From NCBI GenBank assembly GCA_015489295.1, contig WGAB01000162.1:1-6504 (forward strand): a stretch of 6,504 nt of DNA, in the 5' to 3' direction. The notes under the pieces are model-generated. The model was not told the DNA's origin. It saw only the letters and a program-made list of their open reading frames with translations, and ran no database searches. A program made the position numbers and the translations under genes. The stretch comes from Caldifarciminota bacterium. Lineage in GTDB: Bacteria > WOR-3 > Hydrothermia > WGAB01. This document shows, in pieces, positions 1 to 5,523 of the stretch (positions are counted from its first letter, which is position 1; each line of letters begins with the position of its first letter).

Positions 1-155
1 AACACAAGAAGGCTAAGCGTACCCTGGAGGCCCTGGGCCTGGGGCGCATCGGCAAGAGCCGGATCCACAAAGACTCGCCGTCGCTGCGCGGAATGCTCCA
101 GGTGGTACGGGAGTATGTGAAAGTGGAGGAAGTGGACCATGTGGACGCTGAGTAA
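1..155 (+). CDS. rpmD: 50S ribosomal protein L30, 3' part (5' end outside window)
   Basis: Small protein of the large ribosomal subunit. The reading frame enters the window open, its first complete codon is at base 3, and it ends at TAA 153-155, giving 50 visible residues. The segment [14 protein letters not shown] followed by [17 protein letters not shown] matches the second half of bacterial L30, where an 'ALGL.kIG' turn precedes 'RGMi..v.hlVkvee'. Bacterial L30 is about 60 residues, so probably only 10-15 N-terminal residues are missing. Its place directly before rplO and secY is the standard spc-operon order and strengthens the call. After the usual VEE ending there is a short tail, VDHVDAE, whose codons overlap the first 17 nt of rplO. 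The rplO ribosome-binding site also lies inside this gene, so the two are probably translationally coupled. The identification rests on a short fragment plus context, but both agree. Confidence 0.9.
   Translation, partial: HKKAKRTLEALGLGRIGKSRIHKDSPSLRGMLQVVREYVKVEEVDHVDAE
125..130 (+). promoter_or_regulatory. Shine-Dalgarno site for rplO, inside rpmD
   Basis: GGAGGA lies 8 nt before the ATG at 139 and within the last codons of rpmD. It fixes the rplO start even though that start overlaps the upstream gene by 17 nt. Confidence 0.75.
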
Positions 156-612
156 CATCGGGCCGAAGAAGGGGGCCAAAAAGAAGAGAAAGCGGGTGGG
201 CCGGGGCATCGGTTCGGGCCACGGCAAAACCGCCACCCGGGGCCATAAGGGCCAGCTGGCCCGCTCGGGCGGCGGCAAGGGCCCGGGCTTTGAAGGCGGC
301 CAGATGCCCCTGTACCGCCGTTTGCCCAAGAAGGGCTTTAAAAACCCCTTCCGCGTGGAGTACCAGGTGGTCAACCTGAACCGCCTGGAGGAGCGCTTTG
401 AGGACGGCGCCACCGTGACCCCCGAGGTGCTGGAACAGGCGCGCCTGGTGCGGGATGCCCACAAGCCCATCAAGATCCTGGCCCGGGGCACCCTCACCAA
501 GAAACTCACGGTGGTGGCCGATGCGGCCAGCGAGGCAGCCCGCAAGGCCATTGAGGCCGCCGGCGGCAGTTTCCAGACCCGGCAACCCACCCAACAGGAG
601 GGAGCCTCCTGA
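139..612 (+). CDS. rplO: 50S ribosomal protein L15
   Basis: Large-subunit ribosomal protein that joins late in 50S assembly and contacts 23S rRNA. The 157-residue product is slightly longer than the usual 145-150. The basic glycine-rich N-terminal extension (residues 14-49, including [17 protein letters not shown] and RGHKGQ) is the typical rRNA-penetrating tail of L15. [17 protein letters not shown] (51-67) is the conserved family core. The globular C-terminal domain carries the L15 signature region (about 112-143, from KILARGTL to KAIEAAGG). A short polar tail, roughly residues 146-157, ends the protein. The ATG at 139 is supported by the GGAGGA site 8 nt upstream and by alignment of the N-terminus with the family. 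The gene overlaps rpmD by 17 nt, and its TGA shares one base with the secY ATG (TGATG), which points to coupled translation within the spc operon. The call is secure. Confidence 0.97.
   Translation: MWTLSNIGPKKGAKKKRKRVGRGIGSGHGKTATRGHKGQLARSGGGKGPGFEGGQMPLYRRLPKKGFKNPFRVEYQVVNLNRLEERFEDGATVTPEVLEQARLVRDAHKPIKILARGTLTKKLTVVADAASEAARKAIEAAGGSFQTRQPTQQEGAS
596..604 (+). promoter_or_regulatory. Strong Shine-Dalgarno site for secY
   Basis: AGGAGGGAG lies 7 nt before the secY ATG at 612, inside the last codons of rplO. It is the strongest ribosome-binding site in the plus-strand cluster. It suggests that secY can recruit ribosomes itself as well as by coupling. Confidence 0.75.
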
Positions 613-1928
613 TGCTGCAGGGTGTCGGCTCTCTCCTGAAGATGGAGGATCTGAAACGCAAGATCCTCTTCACCTTGCTGATCCTGGCGGTGTACCGGGT
701 GGGCACCCATATTCCCCTGCCCGGCGTGGATGCCCGCGCCCTCGGCGAGTTCTTTAAGGCCGCCCTTCAGGGTACCACCTTCGGCATCCTGGACATCTTC
801 GTGGGCGGCGCCCTGTCCCGGGCCGCCGTGTTCGGCGTGGGCATCATGCCCTACATCTCGGCCTCCATCATCCTGCAGCTGTTGACCACAACGGTGCCCT
901 ACCTGGAACGCCTGCAGAAGGAGGGCGAGCACGGCCGCCGCAAGATTGAGCAGTACACCCGGTACCTCACCGTGGTGGTGGCGGCCATCCAGGCCTTTGG
1001 GGTGGCCATCTTCCTGACCCGGCTTACCAGCCCGGTAACCGGCTCGCCGGTGGTGCCCAATCCCGGCCCCTTCTTCGTGTTCGTGACGGTCATTTCGCTG
1101 GTGGCGGGCTCCGTGTTCCTCATGTGGCTCGGCGAGGAGATCACCGAACGGGGGATCAGCAACGGCATTTCCCTCATCATCTACGCCGGCACCCTGGATT
1201 CCGTGCCCAACGAGTTCTTCAACACGCTGCGACTCCTGCGCACGGGCGCCATCACTCCCATCACCCTGGCCTTCGTGGCGGTGGTGATCCTGCTGACCAC
1301 GGCGGCGGTGGTGGCTGTTACCGAGGCCCAGCGCCGGATTCCCATCCAGTACGCCAAGCGGGTGGTAGGCCGCCGCATCTACGGGGGCCAGCAAACCTAC
1401 CTACCCCTGACCGTGAACACCGCCGGCGTGATCCCCATCATCTTCGCCCAGAGCCTCATGATGTTTCCCAGCACCATCAGCACCTTCTGGCAGACCAATG
1501 TGCTCCAGACCTTCAGCCAGTGGTTCAGCCCCGGGCATCCGGTGTACGACATCATCTACGGCCTGCTCATCGTGTTCTTCGCCTACTACTACACGGCCGT
1601 GGTGATGAATCCCAAAGACATGGCCGAGAACCTGCAGCGGTACTCGGGCTTCATTCCCGGGGTTCGGCCGGGCCCCAAAACCGCTGAGTACATCGACCGG
1701 GTGATGACCCGAATCCTGCTGCCCGGCGCCATCTTCTTCGCCATTATTGCCATCCTGCCGTGGCACCTCATTCGCTGGACCAACATCCCCTTCTACTTCG
1801 GGGGTACCCGGCTGCTCATCATCGTGGGTGTGGCCCTGGAAATCATGCAGAAGATTGAGGCCCACCTGATCATGCGGCAGTACGAGGGGCTGCTGAAGAA
1901 GGGCAGGATCCGTGGATGGAGAGGCTGA
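612..1928 (+). CDS. secY: Protein translocase subunit SecY
   Basis: Central pore subunit of the SecYEG channel in the inner membrane. It passes signal-peptide-bearing proteins to the periplasm with SecA and inserts membrane proteins from the ribosome. The length, 438 residues, is normal. Hydrophobic stretches fit the ten-helix topology: about 16-33, 74-94, 117-137, 153-173, 181-193, 215-237, 269-285, 312-331, 367-385 and 396-413. The plug region (about 61-72) precedes the signature GIMPYISASIILQLL (77-91). The cytoplasmic loop after helix 6 contains RRIPIQYAKR (241-250). The C5 loop holds GFIPGVRPG (346-354). R352 in it corresponds to the arginine of the GIRPG motif (R357 in E. coli) that is needed for SecA-driven transport. 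The C-terminus, MRQYEGLLKKGRIRGWRG, is family-typical. The ATG overlaps the rplO stop by one base and the 3' end overlaps adk by 13 nt. The secreted proteins encoded on the other strand here carry Sec-type signal peptides and would use this channel. Confidence 0.98.
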   Translation: MLQGVGSLLKMEDLKRKILFTLLILAVYRVGTHIPLPGVDARALGEFFKAALQGTTFGILDIFVGGALSRAAVFGVGIMPYISASIILQLLTTTVPYLERLQKEGEHGRRKIEQYTRYLTVVVAAIQAFGVAIFLTRLTSPVTGSPVVPNPGPFFVFVTVISLVAGSVFLMWLGEEITERGISNGISLIIYAGTLDSVPNEFFNTLRLLRTGAITPITLAFVAVVILLTTAAVVAVTEAQRRIPIQYAKRVVGRRIYGGQQTYLPLTVNTAGVIPIIFAQSLMMFPSTISTFWQTNVLQTFSQWFSPGHPVYDIIYGLLIVFFAYYYTAVVMNPKDMAENLQRYSGFIPGVRPGPKTAEYIDRVMTRILLPGAIFFAIIAILPWHLIRWTNIPFYFGGTRLLIIVGVALEIMQKIEAHLIMRQYEGLLKKGRIRGWRG

Positions 1929-2587
1929 ACCGGGTCAACCTCATCTTCCTGGGCCCGCCGGGGGCGGGCAAAGGCACCCAGGCGGAACGCCTGGCCCAGC
2001 GGTGGCACCTCAAAAAGATCTCCACCGGCGACATCCTGCGGGAGGCGGTGCGGAACAACACGCCCCTGGGCCAGAAGGCCCGGGCGTACATGGAGCGGGG
2101 CGACCTTGTGCCCGATGAGGTGATGCTCGGGCTCATCCGGGAGGTGCTCCAACAACTCCCGGAAGGCGGCTTCATCCTGGATGGCTTCCCCCGCACCCTG
2201 GAACAGGCCCGGGGGCTGGATCACCTGCTCCAGGACCTGAACCTGCAGCTCCACGCCGTGGTGCTGTTTGAGGTGCCCGACGAGGAGATCGTGCGCCGGC
2301 TCAGCGCGCGCCGGGTGTGCCCGAAGTGCGGCGCCACCTATAACCTGATGACCGATCCGCCGAAGAACGACGAACGGTGTGACCGGTGCGGCGAACCTCT
2401 GGTGCTGCGGGACGATGATCATCCCGATACCGTACGCCACCGCCTGGAGGTGTACCACCGGCAAACCGAGCCCCTGATCGCGTATTACCGCGACCGGGGC
2501 CTGCTGCGGACGATCTCCGGCGTAGGGACCCCCGAGGAAGTGGAAACCCGCCTGCTCCAGGCCCTCCAGGATGGCCATCACCATTAA
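1916..2587 (+). CDS. adk: Adenylate kinase with four-cysteine (zinc-type) LID domain
   Basis: Cytoplasmic enzyme catalysing ATP + AMP = 2 ADP, which keeps adenylate energy charge balanced. The 223-residue product is a long-form adenylate kinase. The P-loop GPPGAGKG is at residues 13-20. The AMP-binding region starts with STGDILREAV (36-45). The family signature FILDGFPRT is at 86-94. The LID domain (about 128-165) carries Cys135-x2-Cys138 and Cys155-x2-Cys158, the tetracysteine arrangement that binds structural zinc in Gram-positive and many thermophilic enzymes. Zinc binding here is inferred. LID arginines R132 and R133 and R172-H-R region residues follow the family pattern. The ATG at 1916 lies inside the end of secY (13-nt overlap) with AGGA 7 nt upstream, and no better in-frame start is apparent. 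The 3' end overlaps map by 17 nt. That overlap fixes the odd DGHHH tail, since the same bases encode the map start. The secY-adk-map order is common in Firmicutes and some other phyla. Confidence 0.97.
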   Translation: MERLNRVNLIFLGPPGAGKGTQAERLAQRWHLKKISTGDILREAVRNNTPLGQKARAYMERGDLVPDEVMLGLIREVLQQLPEGGFILDGFPRTLEQARGLDHLLQDLNLQLHAVVLFEVPDEEIVRRLSARRVCPKCGATYNLMTDPPKNDERCDRCGEPLVLRDDDHPDTVRHRLEVYHRQTEPLIAYYRDRGLLRTISGVGTPEEVETRLLQALQDGHHH

Positions 2588-3329
2588 GACCCCGGAGCAG
2601 GTGGCGGGCATCCGCCGGGCCGCCCGGATCGTGGCCGAGGTGCTGGACCGCGTGCCCTCCTGGCTCCGGCCCGGCATGACCACCGCTGAACTCAACGAAA
2701 AGATCGATACCCTGATCCGCCAGCGGGGCGGTGTTCCCGCGTTCCTGGGTTACCGGGGGTTTCCGGCGGCCAGCTGCATCTCCCTGAACCACGAGGTGGT
2801 CCACGGCATCCCGTCGCCCCTGAAACGGATCCGCGAAGGGGATCTCGTGAAGGTGGATGTCGGGGTGATCTGGCAGGGGTACTACGGCGACGCGGCCCGC
2901 ACCTACGCGGTGGGCGAGGTGTCGCCCCTGGCCCGCGAACTGATGCGGGTCACCGAACGGGCCCTGTACCGGGGCATTGAGCAGGCCCGGCCGGGCCGAC
3001 GCCTGTACGACATTTCCGCTGCCATCCAGGACGAGGTGGAACGCCACGGGTTCCATGTGGTGCGGGAACTCACAGGCCACGGCGTGGGCCTGAAGCTCCA
3101 CGAAGAGCCCATGATCCCGAACTTCCGGGAGCCCTCCACCCGAAGGATTTTTTTGAAGCCCGGCATGGTGCTGGCCCTGGAACCCATGGTCAACATCGGC
3201 ACGCCCAGGGTCTATACTTTAGAAGACCACTGGACGGTAGTAACGGCGGACGGTTCGCTCTCCGCCCACTTTGAACACACGGTGTTGATCACCAAAGATC
3301 AACCCGAGATCTTAACCCGATTGGACTGA
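2571..3329 (+). CDS. map: Methionine aminopeptidase, type I
   Basis: Removes the initiator methionine from nascent cytosolic proteins when the second residue is small. It is a 252-residue single-domain 'pita-bread' metalloprotease without the N-terminal extension of longer forms. All five metal ligands are present and spaced as in E. coli MetAP: D96 (in VDVG), D107 (in GYYGDAARTY), H170 (in TGHGVG), E204 (in LEPM) and E235 (in HFEHT). The active-site histidines H78 (HEVVHG) and H177 (KLHEEP) are also in place, so the enzyme should be active. The ATG at 2571 sits within the end of adk. No good Shine-Dalgarno site precedes it (only CAGG about 9 nt upstream), and no in-frame alternative start is visible close by, so initiation probably depends on coupling to adk. 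The last 200 bases are less G+C-rich than the rest and contain a T7 run (3148-3154). infA follows after 3 nt. Confidence 0.97.
   Translation: MAITIKTPEQVAGIRRAARIVAEVLDRVPSWLRPGMTTAELNEKIDTLIRQRGGVPAFLGYRGFPAASCISLNHEVVHGIPSPLKRIREGDLVKVDVGVIWQGYYGDAARTYAVGEVSPLARELMRVTERALYRGIEQARPGRRLYDISAAIQDEVERHGFHVVRELTGHGVGLKLHEEPMIPNFREPSTRRIFLKPGMVLALEPMVNIGTPRVYTLEDHWTVVTADGSLSAHFEHTVLITKDQPEILTRLD
3190..3218 (+). promoter_or_regulatory. Possible internal promoter for infA within map
   Basis: TCAACA (3190-3195; 4 of 6 matches to the sigma-70 -35 box) is followed after 17 nt by TATACT (3213-3218; 5 of 6 matches to the -10 box). A start near 3225 would give infA a leader of about 105 nt. The surrounding map sequence is locally A+T-richer. 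This is a consensus match only, and the promoter preferences of this lineage are unknown. Confidence 0.3.
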
Positions 3330-3332
3330 GCC

Positions 3333-3551
3333 ATGGCCAAGAAGAATGTGATCCGTGTCGAAGGAACGGTGAAGGAAGTGCTCCCGAACGCCATGTTTCG
3401 GGTGGAGCTGGACAACGGTCTCCTGGTGCTGGCCCATGTTTCCGGCAAGATGCGGATGCACTACATCAAGATTTTGCCGGGAGACCGGGTTACCGTGGAA
3501 CTCACGCCCTACGACCTGACCCGGGGCCGGATCGTGTACCGCTACAAGTAG
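3333..3551 (+). CDS. infA: Translation initiation factor IF-1
   Basis: Small OB-fold (S1-type) protein that binds the 30S A site during initiation and works with IF2 and IF3. The 72-residue length is exactly that of the bacterial family. The product matches the consensus nearly end to end: [20 protein letters not shown] (residues 10-29), [19 protein letters not shown] (33-51) and the C-terminal [17 protein letters not shown] (56-72). The ATG lies 3 nt after the map stop with only a minimal GGA about 7 nt upstream. Translation is therefore probably coupled to map, although a weak candidate promoter lies about 110 nt upstream. An intrinsic terminator begins 37 nt after the stop codon. rpmJ and rpsM, which normally follow infA in this operon, are not found in the window. 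The call is secure. Confidence 0.98.
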   Translation: MAKKNVIRVEGTVKEVLPNAMFRVELDNGLLVLAHVSGKMRMHYIKILPGDRVTVELTPYDLTRGRIVYRYK

Positions 3552-3587
3552 GCCCTTTCCCCTGGTGAACCGTTTTTCCGTATGCCT

Positions 3588-3616
3588 GGGCCGCCGATAG
3601 AGGGCGGCCCTTGTTT
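3588..3616 (+). terminator. Rho-independent terminator after infA
   Basis: A perfect 8-bp GC-rich stem, GGGCCGCC (3588-3595) paired with GGCGGCCC (3603-3610), encloses a 7-nt loop. It is followed directly by TTGTTT (3611-3616). The T tract is only on the plus-strand downstream side, so it works for the spc cluster. It marks the end of that transcription unit at infA. Confidence 0.85.
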
Positions 3617-3621
3617 GGCGT

Positions 3622-3664
3622 AAAAATCGGCCGGGGCCGCGGCAACCGCCGCGGCCCCGGCCGA
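3622..3664 (-). terminator. Strong rho-independent terminator of the minus-strand propeller gene
   Basis: A perfect 17-bp inverted repeat (3627-3643 with 3648-3664) has a 4-nt loop (3644-3647) and is almost entirely G+C. On its left side lies A5 (3622-3626), which reads as U5 immediately after the hairpin in minus-strand RNA. It starts about 21 nt after the TAA of the propeller gene. On the plus strand the hairpin is followed by AAATCC rather than a T tract, so it is chiefly a leftward terminator. Confidence 0.9.
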
Positions 3665-3685
3665 AATCCTTTGGTGCCTTCCGGC

Positions 3686-5455
3686 TTAGTGGGTTACCAC
3701 CATGCGAGCGATCCGCAGGCCGTCCGGGGTGTGCAGCCGCACGACGTAGACACCGCTGGCCAGGTCCGCGGTGTTCACCGTGAGGCTGTGGGCACCCGGC
3801 TCCAGGTTGCCCTGGAACACCCGGGCCACCCGGCGACCGCTCACATCAAACACCTCGGCGGTCACCCGCCCGCGGGTCCGCAGGTTGAAGGACAGGCGCG
3901 CCTCGTCCTTCACCACGGTGGGCTGCAGGTGGAGCTTCACCACATCGCTGGGCTTGAGGGTCCACTCCTCCGCACCCACATCGTTGAACTCCAGCACATT
4001 CAGCAGGCCGGTTTCCACGGTCATACGCGGATAATCGCTGTTGTCACGAGCTTCATACGCGCAGAACACCACTTCCTTGTTGCCGTCGTCGTCCAGGTCG
4101 TTCCCGAGGGCAATGGCCACCGAGGGCTGGAGCCAGTAGTGCACCCACACCGGGTTGCCGAGGGAGTCGGTGAACTGGGCGCTGTCCTGCCAGAAGTCTT
4201 CGGGGGCCATCAGGGTGTAGGCGGTGTAGGAGGCCGGGTCGCCGAGGTCGGTGCCGGTGAACTCCAGGTCCATCACCCGCTGATAGTCGTCGGTGAAGTA
4301 GATGTCGGCGCCGTCGGTGCCCGGGCCGTGATCCTGGTCACCCACCCGCAGGCCCAGCAGGGAGTACATGGCTGTGGAGTCGTTCTCCATGAACTCCACG
4401 GGCCCGTGGATGGTGATCTGGTCGGCGGTCACATCGTCGCCGGCCTCCACCACATAGAAGCGGGAACGCAGCAGGGCGCCGATGACCATCTCGGGCTTGC
4501 CGTCGTTGTCCATGTCGTAGGCGTCCACGATCTTGGCGAAGGGATACCGGTCCTCGGTATCAATGTTGTCAAAGTAGGCCTTGGCCTCGTAGGTGTTGGG
4601 TGCCGTGGCCTCAATGATCTGGAAGCCGATGTTGTTCCAGATCATCACCACGAGATCCTGGAGCCCGTCGGCATCCAGGTCCGTCGCGAAGCCCGACACC
4701 GAGCTGCCGCCCCAGCCGAGCTCCAGCCGCTTGAACACGGCCTCCACATCCACGGTGATGAAGTGGCTTCCGATGTCGCCCACGATGGAGAAGATGTAGG
4801 CGTTGTCAAAGGCCGAGCCGCCGTTGTTCACCCAGAGCACTTCCTGCACGCCGTCGGCATCAAAGTCGCCCACCACCACATCTTCGCACCGATACCGGTC
4901 GGGGAACAGGGTATCGCCCTCAAAGCCGAACTCAATGATCCGCTCGGAGGGGACCCAGTTGCCGGTGTTGGCATCGTACTCGCCGTACTCGTTGTCGTTG
5001 CCGTTCCACTCGTACACCCACAGACCTACATGCAGGCGGTTGGTGTCGCCGCCGCCGCCGGTCATGGCCACGATGATCTCACCGTAGCCGTCGCCGTCCA
5101 GGTCGCCGGTGGTCACGGAACGCGGGCCGTAACCGTAGGGGTTGTCGGTACCCGAAACGCACCACACCTCTTCTAGGGCGCCGTCGGTCACCTCAAACAC
5201 ATGGATCCGGCCGCCGTTGTAGTAGTCGGTGACGATGATTTCCTTGATGCCGTCCTGATCCAGGTCGCTCCCGGTGATCACCGAACGGCTGTAGCCGTAG
5301 TAGTTGGTATCCGCCAGCATGCAGTCGCCGATCTGGTCGGTGAGGGTGAGGTTGAAGGCGGTGTTGTCGCCATCCTGGGCGTTTTGGGCCAGCGCCCGCC
5401 CAGGCAGCAGGGCCAGCAGCATCAATACGCTGCCCCATACGGCAACCTTCTTCAT
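3686..5455 (-). CDS. Secreted FG-GAP/VCBS-type beta-propeller protein with T9SS type A-like sorting domain
   Basis: Predicted extracellular or cell-surface protein of 589 residues; its ligand and role are unknown. Residues 1-23 form a Sec signal peptide (MKK, a hydrophobic core, then ALA before Q24). Six calcium-loop motifs of the DxDxDG type start at residues 64, 118, 197, 259, 314 and 453. Each is followed by a short beta-strand pattern such as KEIIVTDYY or GEIIVAMTG, as in FG-GAP/VCBS repeats. A seventh, degenerate site (DQDHGPGTDGADIYFTD, 373-389) would complete seven blades of about 54-80 residues. Residues about 506-589 resemble the T9SS type A sorting domain, with EVFDVSGRRVARV (534-546), LEPGAHSLTV (551-560) and LASGVYVVRLHT (565-576). 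Four cysteines (45, 99, 190, 465) could form disulfides. The start is fixed by AAAGGAGG 7 nt upstream. The gene lies 64 nt downstream of a PorV/PorQ-family gene, the family of T9SS outer-membrane shuttle proteins, which supports T9SS export. No catalytic motif was recognised; adhesion or glycan binding is possible but unproven. Confidence 0.88.
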   Translation of the reverse strand: MKKVAVWGSVLMLLALLPGRALAQNAQDGDNTAFNLTLTDQIGDCMLADTNYYGYSRSVITGSDLDQDGIKEIIVTDYYNGGRIHVFEVTDGALEEVWCVSGTDNPYGYGPRSVTTGDLDGDGYGEIIVAMTGGGGDTNRLHVGLWVYEWNGNDNEYGEYDANTGNWVPSERIIEFGFEGDTLFPDRYRCEDVVVGDFDADGVQEVLWVNNGGSAFDNAYIFSIVGDIGSHFITVDVEAVFKRLELGWGGSSVSGFATDLDADGLQDLVVMIWNNIGFQIIEATAPNTYEAKAYFDNIDTEDRYPFAKIVDAYDMDNDGKPEMVIGALLRSRFYVVEAGDDVTADQITIHGPVEFMENDSTAMYSLLGLRVGDQDHGPGTDGADIYFTDDYQRVMDLEFTGTDLGDPASYTAYTLMAPEDFWQDSAQFTDSLGNPVWVHYWLQPSVAIALGNDLDDDGNKEVVFCAYEARDNSDYPRMTVETGLLNVLEFNDVGAEEWTLKPSDVVKLHLQPTVVKDEARLSFNLRTRGRVTAEVFDVSGRRVARVFQGNLEPGAHSLTVNTADLASGVYVVRLHTPDGLRIARMVVTH

Positions 5456-5462
5456 CGGACAA

Positions 5463-5470
5463 CCTCCTTT
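5463..5470 (-). promoter_or_regulatory. Shine-Dalgarno site of the propeller gene
   Basis: Read on the minus strand, AAAGGAGG ends 7 nt before the ATG at 5455. It is a near-perfect anti-16S match. It confirms the start that places the signal peptide at the N-terminus. Confidence 0.8.
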
Positions 5471-5494
5471 TTGGTTGCTTGTTGCTATCGTTAT

Positions 5495-5523
5495 GTTTTA
5501 AGGCTTTTCCCGCCGGTTCTCAA
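5495..5523 (-). promoter_or_regulatory. Possible promoter of the propeller gene
   Basis: On the minus strand, TTGAGA (5523-5518; 5 of 6 to the -35 consensus) overlaps the stop codon of the PorV/PorQ-family gene. TAAAAC (5500-5495; 4 of 6 to the -10 consensus) follows after 17 nt. A start near 5488 would give a leader of about 30 nt carrying the strong ribosome-binding site. The 64-nt gap is clearly A+T-richer than its flanks and has no convincing terminator, so read-through from the upstream gene is equally possible. Bacteroidetes-type promoters differ from sigma-70, and I cannot tell which rule applies here. Confidence 0.25.

Noticed and set aside
13..594. Minus-strand open frame across rpmD and rplO.
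   Set aside because: It is a shadow of clearly recognisable L30 and L15 with low-complexity Gly/Ala/Pro-rich product and no family features.
1124..1687. Alternative plus-strand frame within secY.
   Set aside because: It is an out-of-frame shadow in a G+C-rich gene, with a His/Arg/Pro-rich product and no ribosome-binding site.
1793..3101. Two long minus-strand open frames opposite adk and map.
   Set aside because: Adk and MetAP have complete catalytic motifs in the plus frames; the antisense products show no recognisable domain and no good start site.
3583..3624. Tiny plus-strand frame after infA (ATG to TAA) considered as a possible rpmJ remnant.
   Set aside because: Its product, MPGPPIEGGPCLA, has none of the L36 zinc-ligand pattern and the frame runs through the terminator hairpin.
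5048..5059. (GCC)4 trinucleotide run, considered as a phase-variation repeat.
   Set aside because: It is short, in multiples of three, and simply encodes a four-glycine loop in blade two of the propeller; a length change would not alter the frame.
3611..5176. Very long plus-strand open frame (521 codons) opposite the propeller gene.
   Set aside because: It starts at a TTG inside the T tract of the infA terminator, crosses the strong minus-strand terminator hairpin, has no ribosome-binding site, and its product is a His/Val/Gly-rich composition typical of the antisense of a G+C-rich, Asp-rich gene. The minus strand has a signal peptide, repeats and a sorting domain.
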